The translations under genes and the position numbers were made by a program. The notes under the pieces were generated by a model. The model ran no database searches. It was not told the origin of the DNA and saw nothing but the letters and a program-made list of their open reading frames with translations. Below, one piece after another: positions 32,232-39,187 of a stretch of DNA of 64,000 bases (positions within the stretch are counted from its first letter, which is position 1; every line of letters begins with the position of its first letter). This DNA is from Streptomyces roseirectus (lineage in GTDB: Bacteria; Actinomycetota; Actinomycetes; Streptomycetales; Streptomycetaceae), in assembly GCF_014489635.1 (NCBI RefSeq), contig NZ_CP060828.1, positions 7,382,001 to 7,446,000 of the forward strand, given 5' to 3'.

Positions 32232-32865
32232 TCCGGGCGAACTGGGCCGCGAGGCCGTCCAGCAGCGCCGTCAGCCCGGTCTCGAAGGCCCGCTCGTCGA
32301 TCGTCTCCTGCCGCTCGGCCAGCAGATGGGCCTGGCCGAGGTGCGGATAGTCGCCGGGGTCGTACGCGGCGCGGTCCTCCACGAAGCCACCCGCGAACGA
32401 CCCCAGCGCGGAGCCCATCACGAAGTACCGCATCAGCGCCCCCACGGACGTCGCCTGCGCGGGAGGCCAGCCCGCCCGGACCATCGCCCCGTACACCGCG
32501 TCCGCGACCCGTAGTCCCGCAGGTCTACGACCCGGACCCCGGGCCAGTACCGGGACGATGTTGGGGTGGTCGCGCAGGGCGGCCCGGTAGGACATCGCCC
32601 AGTCGTACAGGGCGGTGCGCCAGGGGCGGCCGTCCTCGAACATCGACAGGTCCACCCGCGCGCTCACCGAGTCGGCGACCGCCTCCACGATCTCGTCCTT
32701 GGTGGCGAAGTGGTTGTACAACGACGGCCCGCTGACGCCGAGTTCGGCGGCGAGCCGGCGGGTCGACAGCGCGTCGAGCCCTTCCGCGTCGATCAGCTCC
32801 CGGGCCGCCTCGACGATCCGTCCGGTGCTCAGCAGGGGCTTGTGCGGTCGGGCCATGGCGCTCAT
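32197..32865 (-). CDS. TetR-family regulator
   Basis: 222 residues; start MSAMARPHKP at 32865, with MARPHKP at 32856 as alternative. HTH STGRIVEAARELIDAEGLDALSTRRLAAELGVSGPSLYNHFATKDEIVEAVAD, then a TetR_C_1-like domain. A leftward TACTAT -10 element lies just upstream (about 32871-32876). It is divergent from an acyl-CoA dehydrogenase and convergent with the MHS transporter, either of which may be its target. Confidence 0.87.
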   Translation of the reverse strand: MSAMARPHKPLLSTGRIVEAARELIDAEGLDALSTRRLAAELGVSGPSLYNHFATKDEIVEAVADSVSARVDLSMFEDGRPWRTALYDWAMSYRAALRDHPNIVPVLARGPGRRPAGLRVADAVYGAMVRAGWPPAQATSVGALMRYFVMGSALGSFAGGFVEDRAAYDPGDYPHLGQAHLLAERQETIDERAFETGLTALLDGLAAQFARISVNGPGPQGP

Positions 32866-32921
32866 AGTAGGGCTGCGCCAGAAAACTAGCAGTGATAATT
32901 TACCCTTACAGGAATCGCCGC

Positions 32922-34073
32922 ATGAATCTGGAACTCACCGAGGAACAGACCGCCGTCCAGCGGCTCGCCCGGGACTTCGTCGACCGCGAGATCACCCCGC
33001 ACGTCCGCGACTGGGACCGCGCCGAGGCCGTCGACCGGGGCATCGTCAAGAAGCTCGGCGAGGTCGGCTTCCTCGGCCTCACGGTCGACGAGGAGTACGG
33101 CGGCTCGGGCGGCGACCACCTCGCGTACTGCCTGGTCACCGAGGAACTGGGACGCGGCGACTCCTCCGTGCGCGGCATCGTCTCCGTCTCCCTCGGCCTC
33201 GTCGCCAAGACGCTCGCCGCGTGGGGCGGCGAGGAGCAGAAGCGGCGCTGGCTCCCAGGGCTGACGTCCGGCGCGCTGATCGGCTGCTTCGGGCTGACCG
33301 AGCCGGGGACCGGCTCCGACGCCGGGAACCTCGTCACCCGGGCCGTACGTGAGAGTGACACCTACGTCGTCAACGGCACCAAGATGTTCATCACCAACGG
33401 GACGTGGGCCGACGTCGTCCTGCTCTTCGCCCGCTCCACCGACGCCCCCGGACACCGGGGCGTCTCCGCGTTCCTCGTCCCCACCGACACCCCGGGGCTG
33501 ACCCGCCGCACGGTCCACGGCAAGCTCGGGCTGCGCGGGCAGGCCACCGCCGAGCTGGTCTTCGAGGACGTCCGCGTGCCCGCGTCCGCGCTGCTCGGCG
33601 AGGAGGGGAAGGGGTTCTCCGTCGCGATGTCGGCGCTCGCCAAGGGGCGGATGTCGGTGGCCGCCGGGTGCGTCGGGATCGCGCAGGCCGCGCTGGACGC
33701 CGCCGTCGGGTACGCGGGGGAGCGGGAGCAGTTCGGGACGCCGATCGCCGGGCACCAGCTCGTTCAGGAGCTGATCACCGACATCGCGGTCGACGTCGAC
33801 GCCGCCCGGCTGCTGACCTGGCGCGTCGCCGATCTCGTCGACCGGGGGCTGCCGTTCGCCACCGAGGCGTCCAAGGCGAAGCTCTTCGCGTCCGAGGCGG
33901 CCGTGCGCGCGGCGGGCAACGCGCTCCAGGTCTTCGGCGGGTACGGCTACATCGACGAGTACCCGGTGGGCAAGCTGCTGCGGGACGCGCGGGTGATGAC
34001 GCTGTACGAGGGGACGAGCCAGATCCAGAAACTGCTGATCGGGCGGGCACTGACGGGGGTGTCGGCCTTCTGA
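32922..34073 (+). CDS. Acyl-CoA dehydrogenase
   Basis: 383 residues from MNLELTEEQTAVQRLARDFV, typical full length. FAD-dependent alpha,beta-oxidation of an acyl-CoA. Signatures: CFGLTEPGTGSDAGN (ACADS_1), YVVNGTKMFITNG, QVFGGYGYIDEYPVGKLLRDARVMTLYEGTSQIQ (ACADS_2, with the catalytic Glu in YEG). Chain-length preference cannot be read with confidence; the closest look is to short/branched-chain or glutaryl-type enzymes. Confidence 0.93.
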   Translation: MNLELTEEQTAVQRLARDFVDREITPHVRDWDRAEAVDRGIVKKLGEVGFLGLTVDEEYGGSGGDHLAYCLVTEELGRGDSSVRGIVSVSLGLVAKTLAAWGGEEQKRRWLPGLTSGALIGCFGLTEPGTGSDAGNLVTRAVRESDTYVVNGTKMFITNGTWADVVLLFARSTDAPGHRGVSAFLVPTDTPGLTRRTVHGKLGLRGQATAELVFEDVRVPASALLGEEGKGFSVAMSALAKGRMSVAAGCVGIAQAALDAAVGYAGEREQFGTPIAGHQLVQELITDIAVDVDAARLLTWRVADLVDRGLPFATEASKAKLFASEAAVRAAGNALQVFGGYGYIDEYPVGKLLRDARVMTLYEGTSQIQKLLIGRALTGVSAF

Positions 34074-34086
34074 GGTACCTCCTATG

Positions 34087-34137
34087 ACTGAGTACTTACT
34101 GAGTACTACGGCGGATGTGGCGCGGGCCACGTCCGCC
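34087..34137. terminator. 11-bp direct repeat followed by terminator hairpin
   Basis: ACTGAGTACTT is followed at once by ACTGAGTACTA (34087-34108), then a 12-bp stem with one mismatch, GGCGGATGTGGC / GCCACGTCCGCC, and a GCGG loop (34110-34137). Terminates the acyl-CoA dehydrogenase message. Confidence 0.65.
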
Positions 34138-34150
34138 GAGACTCATCCCC

Positions 34151-34435
34151 ATGAGTGACACACCCAAGCAGCAGAGCACGACCGCCTTCTACGGCCAGGC
34201 CGTGGCCTCCTTCTCCGTCGCCATGGCGGCCACCGCCGTCGGGATCTACCAGCTCAGCGCCGACGCCTGGGTCCGCGCGTTCCTCGCGATCGCCGTGCTC
34301 TACCTCGTGACGTCCTGCTTCACCCTCGCCAAGGTGATCCGTGACCGGCAGGAGGCCGGGAAGATCGTCAGCCGGGTCGACCAGGCGCGCCTGGAGAAGC
34401 TGCTCGCCGAGCACGACCCGTTCGAAAAGCTCTGA
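34151..34435 (+). CDS. YiaA/YiaB family small membrane protein
   Basis: 94 residues from MSDTPKQQSTTAFYGQAVASF. Two closely spaced helices (FYGQAVASFSVAMAATAVGIYQL and VRAFLAIAVLYLVTSCFTLAKVI) form the YiaAB two-helix domain, followed by a charged amphipathic tail. Inner-membrane protein of unknown role. The stop codon lies in an exact 13-bp tandem duplication (34427-34452). Confidence 0.85.
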   Translation: MSDTPKQQSTTAFYGQAVASFSVAMAATAVGIYQLSADAWVRAFLAIAVLYLVTSCFTLAKVIRDRQEAGKIVSRVDQARLEKLLAEHDPFEKL

Positions 34436-34452
34436 CCGGAAGCTCTGACCGG
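34427..34452. repeat. Exact tandem duplication of AAGCTCTGACCGG across a stop codon
   Basis: Two adjacent copies (34427-34439 and 34440-34452). The first contains the last two codons and the TGA of the YiaAB gene; a recent slippage event. Confidence 0.9.
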
Positions 34453-34458
34453 CTGCCC

Positions 34459-34472
34459 TAAGCGCTCGCTCA
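34459..34472. promoter_or_regulatory. TAAGCGCTCGCTCA operator-like site before the TetR gene
   Basis: Matches TAAGC-N4-GCTNA, the same pattern as the perfect dyad upstream of the MaoC gene (35714-35729). Probable binding site of the TetR at 34522. Confidence 0.5.
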
Positions 34473-34521
34473 CCCGGGGCGGTATGGTAGGGCGACTGTC
34501 TGCGAGAAGGGTCGGTGAGCG

Positions 34522-35148
34522 ATGAGTACGGCGCAGGACACGATCGGCGGCGAGGCCGAGCCGTGGGAAGAGGTCACGCCCGACGCGGCCCGGCGTCTGC
34601 TCGTCGCCGCGGTCGAGGCGTTCGCCGAGCGCGGCTACCACGCCACCACCACCCGTGACATCGCGAGCCGCGCCGGTATGAGCCCGGCCGCGCTCTACAT
34701 CCACTACAAGACCAAGGAAGAGCTGCTCCACCGGATCAGCCGCATCGGCCACGACAAGGCCCTCGGCATCCTGCGCACCGCCGCCCGCCGCGAGGCCGGT
34801 GCCGCGCAGCGCCTCGCCGACGCCGTCAGCTCCTTCGTCCGCTGGCACGCCGTCCGGCGCACGACGGCCCGCGTCGTCCAGTACGAACTCGACGCGCTCG
34901 GCCCCGACGCCCGCGCCGAGATCGTCGCCCTGCGCCGCGAGGTGAACGCGGAGGTCCAGGGCATCCTCGACGACGGGGTGGCCTCGGGGGAGTTCGACGT
35001 CATCGACGTCCGCGGGACGACGCTCGCGATCCTCTCCCTGTGCGTCGACGTCGCCCGGTGGTTCAACGTCAACGGGACGCGGACGCCGGAGGAGGTCGGC
35101 GAACTGTACGCCGACCTCGTCCTGCGGATGGTGGGGGCGGCGAAGTAG
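34522..35148 (+). CDS. TetR-family regulator, likely of acyl-CoA metabolism
   Basis: 208 residues. HTH AARRLLVAAVEAFAERGYHATTTRDIASRAGMSPAALYIHYKTKEELLHRIS. The C-terminal domain (RLADAVSSFVRWHAVRRTTARVVQYELDALGP) resembles KstR2/PaaR-like acyl-CoA sensing regulators. Convergent with the MaoC gene, which carries a matching operator. Confidence 0.87.
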   Translation: MSTAQDTIGGEAEPWEEVTPDAARRLLVAAVEAFAERGYHATTTRDIASRAGMSPAALYIHYKTKEELLHRISRIGHDKALGILRTAARREAGAAQRLADAVSSFVRWHAVRRTTARVVQYELDALGPDARAEIVALRREVNAEVQGILDDGVASGEFDVIDVRGTTLAILSLCVDVARWFNVNGTRTPEEVGELYADLVLRMVGAAK

Positions 35149-35192
35149 CTCTGCCGGGGTAGCACTCCGGGAGTAGCCCCCGTGCTGCTTCT

Positions 35193-35654
35193 CTAGAGGT
35201 AGTACCGCGACACCGACTCCGCCACGCACACCGGCTTCTCGCCGCCCTCGCGCTCGACCGTGAACGCGACGGTGAGCTGGACGCCGCCCTGCACGTCCTC
35301 GACGGAGCTGATGCGGCCGGTGGCGCGCAGCCGGGAGCCGACCGGTACCGGGGCGGGGAAACGGACCTTGTTCGTGCCGTAGTTGACGCCCATCTTCGTG
35401 CCGTCGACACGGATGAGCTGGGGGCCGAAGAGGGGCAGCAGCGAGAGTGTGAGGTAGCCGTGCGCGATGGTCGTCCCGAACGGGCCGGCCGCCGCCTTCT
35501 CGGGGTCGACGTGGATCCACTGGTGGTCACCGGTGGCCTCGGCGAACAGGTCGATCCGCTTCTGGTCGACCTCCAGCCAGTCGCTGTACCCCAACTGCTC
35601 GCCCACCGCCGCCTTCAGCTCGTCGACGGACGTGAAGATCCTCGGCTCTGCCAT
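35193..35654 (-). CDS. MaoC-family (R)-enoyl-CoA hydratase
   Basis: 153 residues from MAEPRIFTSVDELKAAV, single hot-dog domain. FAEATGDHQWIHVDPEKAAAGPFGTTIAHGYLTLSLLP contains the hydratase motif with catalytic Asp (TGDHQ) and His (WIH). Hydrates 2-enoyl-CoA; in Streptomyces such proteins act in beta-oxidation side steps or polyketide starter supply. Regulated through the dyad at 35714. Confidence 0.9.
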   Translation of the reverse strand: MAEPRIFTSVDELKAAVGEQLGYSDWLEVDQKRIDLFAEATGDHQWIHVDPEKAAAGPFGTTIAHGYLTLSLLPLFGPQLIRVDGTKMGVNYGTNKVRFPAPVPVGSRLRATGRISSVEDVQGGVQLTVAFTVEREGGEKPVCVAESVSRYYL

Positions 35655-35713
35655 GGTCCCGGCCTCTCGCTGTGAATCCCGAAGTGAAGTCCCGAAGGGG
35701 GAAGTCCCGAAGT

Positions 35714-35729
35714 CTAAGCAACTGCTTAG
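35714..35729. promoter_or_regulatory. Perfect dyad CTAAGC-AACT-GCTTAG upstream of MaoC
   Basis: 60 bases upstream of the MaoC start, also between it and the divergent SoxR gene. Shares TAAGC-N4-GCTNA with the site at 34459. Confidence 0.65.
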
Positions 35730-35796
35730 CATGGTCGGTCCGGAGGGCACTGTCAACGGACCTGTGACCCCACGGCCACCCCACTAGGCTGGCCGG

Positions 35797-36261
35797 GTGC
35801 CCCAGATCCGCGAGAACGTCCAAGAGCTGACCGTCGGCCAGTTGTCGGCGCGCAGTGGTGTAGCCGTGTCCGCCCTGCACTTCTACGAGTCGAAGGGGCT
35901 GATCACCAGCCGCCGCACGTCCGGCAACCAGCGCCGGTACTGCCGCGACGCGCTGCGCCGGGTGGCGTTCGTCCGGGCCGCCCAGCGGGTCGGCATACCG
36001 CTCGCGACGATCCGCGAGGCCCTGGCGCAGCTCCCCGAGGAACGGACCCCGACCCGCGAGGACTGGGCCCGCCTCTCCCAGGCGTGGCGTTCCGAACTGG
36101 ACGAACGCATCAAGCAGTTGAACCGCCTCCGCGACCACCTCACCGACTGCATCGGCTGCGGCTGCCTCTCCCTCGACACCTGCGTCCTCTCCAACCCCGA
36201 CGACATATTCGGCAACCGCCTCACGGGCTCCCGCCTGGTCGTCGAACACCGGGAGGACTGA
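35797..36261 (+). CDS. soxR: SoxR, redox-sensing MerR-family regulator
   Basis: 154 residues, GTG start. N-terminal Mer[60 protein letters not shown], dimer helix, and the [2Fe-2S] cluster motif [12 protein letters not shown] (CxxCxCx5C), which defines SoxR. In Streptomyces SoxR responds to redox-active metabolites such as actinorhodin-like quinones rather than superoxide in general. No adjacent gene is an obvious SoxR target. Confidence 0.96.
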   Translation: MPQIRENVQELTVGQLSARSGVAVSALHFYESKGLITSRRTSGNQRRYCRDALRRVAFVRAAQRVGIPLATIREALAQLPEERTPTREDWARLSQAWRSELDERIKQLNRLRDHLTDCIGCGCLSLDTCVLSNPDDIFGNRLTGSRLVVEHRED

Positions 36262-36276
36262 GGCGAGCTCACCCCC

Positions 36277-37179
36277 TCACCCCCAGACCCACCGGATCCC
36301 GAACCGGCACTCCCCGGCCCCCAGCGCCACCGCGTGCACCGCCCCCGCCGCGTCCAGCCGCAGCCGCCGCTCCCGCCGGAACCCCGCCCCGCGCCCGGCA
36401 ACCCCCTCAAGTCCCGTAGTACGAAAGGAGTAGCACGCGGACGGCAGCGCCTCGGGACGGAACCGCACCTCCAGGAGGTGTTCACGCATCGGGACATGGA
36501 TCGCCGTCTCGATGCGGCGGGACACCGGACGGGGTTCGCGGTGCTCGACCGTGTAGTCCACGATCACCGTCTCCCCCCGGGCGAGGGGCCGTTCGAACAG
36601 CATCTCCGCGACGATCAGCCCCTCCTCGGGGAGCTCGACGACGGTCCCGAGGCGCAGCGGCCCGGCGGGGCGGAGCCGGGGCAGCGGGCCGGGGGAGTCG
36701 AGGCGGTAGAGGGCGATCCAGCGGTCCGCCCCGTCGGCCTCGGCCCGCAGCAGCCGCCGGCTGGACAGCGACCGCAGCCGCCGCTCCCCGTCGACCTCGG
36801 CCCGGTTGTGGCAGCTGAGCCGCGTCAGGGAGGCGTCCCAGCGGACGTCGACGGCGTCCCGGACGTCCCCCAGGGGCCACGCCCGGTCCAGCGCGGGGTG
36901 CCCCTCGGCGGGCGGCAGCCAGCGTCCGCGCGGCCGGGGCGGGGCGAGCCGCGCGCTGAGGGTCGCCGGCGGCAGCGCGAGGACGTCCTCCAGAACCGCC
37001 AACGCCGAGAGCGAGCGCCGCCGTTCGGGCTGGTGGCGCCCCGACTGCCAGGAGCTGAGCGTCGCCGCGGACACGGGTGCCCCGCGCAGCCGCAGCCGTT
37101 CGTGGATCCGGTCCAGGCTCAGCCCGCTCGCGGCGATGGCGGCCCGCAACTCCTCGTGGAACGGTCTCTCACCCTGCAT
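36277..37179 (-). CDS. XRE-type helix-turn-helix protein with large C-terminal domain
   Basis: 300 residues from MQGERPFHEELRAAIAASGLSL. The N-terminal HTH (LDRIHERLRLRGAPVSAATLSSWQSGRHQPERRRSLSALAVLEDVLAL) is cro/XRE-like. The remaining about 220 residues (DVRWDASLTRLSCHNRAEVDGERRLRSLSSRRLLRAEADGADRWIALYRLD ... GLIVAEMLFERPLARGETVIVDYTVEH) form a beta-rich domain found in Streptomyces regulators of unknown ligand. Longer upstream starts are possible but add Arg/Pro-rich sequence. Confidence 0.75.
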   Translation of the reverse strand: MQGERPFHEELRAAIAASGLSLDRIHERLRLRGAPVSAATLSSWQSGRHQPERRRSLSALAVLEDVLALPPATLSARLAPPRPRGRWLPPAEGHPALDRAWPLGDVRDAVDVRWDASLTRLSCHNRAEVDGERRLRSLSSRRLLRAEADGADRWIALYRLDSPGPLPRLRPAGPLRLGTVVELPEEGLIVAEMLFERPLARGETVIVDYTVEHREPRPVSRRIETAIHVPMREHLLEVRFRPEALPSACYSFRTTGLEGVAGRGAGFRRERRLRLDAAGAVHAVALGAGECRFGIRWVWG

Positions 37180-37431
37180 CCGCACAGTCTCCGCCCGGCC
37201 CCCGCACGGTGCGGAAGGCCGCCGTCCGGATGTTGGGGGAAAGTTTCCGTGCGTTTGAACGGAACCGGCCGAATCCCAAGCCTTCCTCCAGCGGGCGTTT
37301 CGGCGGCGTTGCGGCTCAATTCCCGCAGGACTGAACGCACTCGGCCTCCTTGCCATGCTCATGCAAGCTCACGGAAGCTGCTGGTCACCGCCGCAGGATC
37401 CCCCCACCTCCCCCTGAACCACGGAGAGTTC

Positions 37432-38238
37432 ATGTCCAGCATCAGGTCCGCGAGCCTCGCCGTCCTCGCCGCAGGCACCCTCACCGCCGCCCTCGCCACC
37501 CCGGCACTCGCCGCGTCGCAAGCAGCCTCGGCGCAGGCCCCTCAGCGGCTCACGCAGTCCATCGAACGCCACGAGAACCACGCCCCGCACGGCGCGCTGA
37601 AGCACGTCGGCAAGGTCAACGCCTCGGAGACGTCGACCAATTGGTCCGGCTACGCGGCCACCGGCTCGGCCGGCGCCTTCACCTCCGTCACCACGTCCTG
37701 GACCCAGCCCACGGTCACCTGCGGCTCGGCCACCACGTACTCCTCGTTCTGGGTCGGCCTCGACGGTGACGGCAACGACGCGCTGGAGCAGACCGGCACC
37801 GAGGCCGACTGCATCAACGGCCGTGCGGTGTACGGCGCTTGGTGGGAGGTCCTGCCGGCCGCCTCGACGGCGTGGGACGACGTCACCGTCGCCGGCGGCG
37901 ACAAGCTGACCGCGACCGTGACCTACAACGGCAGTAATTTCACGATGACGCTGAAGGACGCCACGCAGGGCTGGACGAAGACCCAGACCGACGCCGGCTC
38001 CTCCGACTTCCAGAACGCCTCCGCCGAAGTCATCGCCGAGGCCCCCGAGGTCGACGGATCGCTCGCCAAGCTCGCGAACTTCGGCACCGTGAACTTCACC
38101 GGCGCGAAGGCCAACGGCTCCAACCTCGACAACGCCGCGCCCGACAAGATCACGATGACCAACAGCGGCGGCACGGTCCGCGCCCAGCCGGGCACGCTCT
38201 CGTCGGGCGCGTTCTCGGACACGTGGAAGTCCGCGTGA
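37432..38238 (+). CDS. Secreted G1-family glutamic endopeptidase (eqolisin-like)
   Basis: 268 residues from MSSIRSASLAVLAAGTLTAALATPALAA (Sec signal), a short pro-region, then TSTNWSGYAATG which opens the G1 domain. The catalytic pair of eqolisins is recognisable: Gln in WVGLDGDGNDALEQTG and Glu in SAEVIAEAPEVDG; YGAWWEVLPA is also a G1 signature. This peptidase family was described from fungi (scytalidoglutamic peptidase) and is active at acidic pH. GGAGAG-type ribosome site upstream. Confidence 0.9.
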   Translation: MSSIRSASLAVLAAGTLTAALATPALAASQAASAQAPQRLTQSIERHENHAPHGALKHVGKVNASETSTNWSGYAATGSAGAFTSVTTSWTQPTVTCGSATTYSSFWVGLDGDGNDALEQTGTEADCINGRAVYGAWWEVLPAASTAWDDVTVAGGDKLTATVTYNGSNFTMTLKDATQGWTKTQTDAGSSDFQNASAEVIAEAPEVDGSLAKLANFGTVNFTGAKANGSNLDNAAPDKITMTNSGGTVRAQPGTLSSGAFSDTWKSA

Positions 38239-38255
38239 CCCGGATGATCTGACGC

Positions 38256-38311
38256 CGCCCGGAATCAAGGACGGCGCCCGGATTCAAGGACAGCGCCCGG
38301 AATCAAGGGGG
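38256..38311. repeat. Three 19-bp tandem repeats CGCCCGGAATCAAGGACGG
   Basis: Copies start at 38256, 38275 and 38294 with one to three differences. They lie between the G1 peptidase stop and the terminator. Confidence 0.85.
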
Positions 38312-38335
38312 TGCGGCATCCCCGTCGCACCCCCT
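38306..38335. terminator. Bidirectional terminator between G1 peptidase and zinc-ribbon gene
   Basis: Perfect 10-bp stem AGGGGGTGCG / CGCACCCCCT with a 10-nt loop, between convergent genes; its left arm overlaps the third 19-bp repeat. Confidence 0.75.
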
Positions 38336-38353
38336 CTGCCCTGGCCCGGGGGC

Positions 38354-38956
38354 CTACGCCGACACCAGCATCCGCCCACGCCGCGCGGACGCCAGCGCCT
38401 CCGGGGTGAGGACGGGGCGCGGGACCAATATGCCGCACTCCGTGCAGACCGGGCCCGCCGACGGCTCGTGGTCCAGGTCGTACTTCCACAGCAGCCGTTC
38501 GCCACCGCACACCGGGCAGCACGCACCCGGCTCGCGCTCCAGCGCGGCGATCAGCCGGCGCAGCACCTCGGCCAGCGGCTCACGGGGATGAAGCCGCGGG
38601 TCGTCGCACCACGCCACGCCGAACCCGCCCCAGGTCAGCCGGTGCCAGTCGTCGAAACTCCCCGGCCTGCGCAGTCCGTCGTGCTTCTCTTTCCTGCGCC
38701 GTTCGGCGAAGCCCGCCTCGTAGGCCAGCCAGACCGTCCGCGCCTCCTCAAGCTCCTCCAGCGCGGCCACGAGCCGCGCCGGGTCGGGAGAGCGGTCCTC
38801 GGGGCCGAACCCGGCCCGCGAGCAGAGATGGTCCCAGGTCGCCCGGTGCCCGTAAGGGGCGAACCGCTCAAGGCACTTGCGCAGCGAATAACGCCGCAGT
38901 GCCAGATCGCTGCGCGGATCGCGCGCCTGTCTCGCCAGACTTCTGAATCCTGCCAT
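38354..38956 (-). CDS. Hypothetical protein with C-terminal zinc ribbon
   Basis: 200 residues from MAGFRSLARQARDPRSDLALRR. Helical Arg-rich body; the last 60 residues contain CPVCGGERLLWKY...CTECGILVPRP, four Cys in CxxC pairs, i.e. a zinc ribbon. Family not recognised. Divergent from the amidase gene. Confidence 0.7.
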   Translation of the reverse strand: MAGFRSLARQARDPRSDLALRRYSLRKCLERFAPYGHRATWDHLCSRAGFGPEDRSPDPARLVAALEELEEARTVWLAYEAGFAERRRKEKHDGLRRPGSFDDWHRLTWGGFGVAWCDDPRLHPREPLAEVLRRLIAALEREPGACCPVCGGERLLWKYDLDHEPSAGPVCTECGILVPRPVLTPEALASARRGRMLVSA

Positions 38957-39187
38957 CGCCTTGCACCTCCGTCACACCTGCACCTGTACTTCGGTCACTT
39001 CGGCGCCGTCGCGCCGAACTCGCGCGACGTCGTCGAATAGACGTATCGACTCTCGATTCGGCTCCATCCGATTTTCCGGACGGCCCCCGCCGGGTGAGCG
39101 CCGTGAAAAAACTTGACGCATGTTCATCTTCAATCCCGGGGATACCGGCGGTAACCTTCCGGCCACCCCCGTCGCTAGGAGCTGCAC

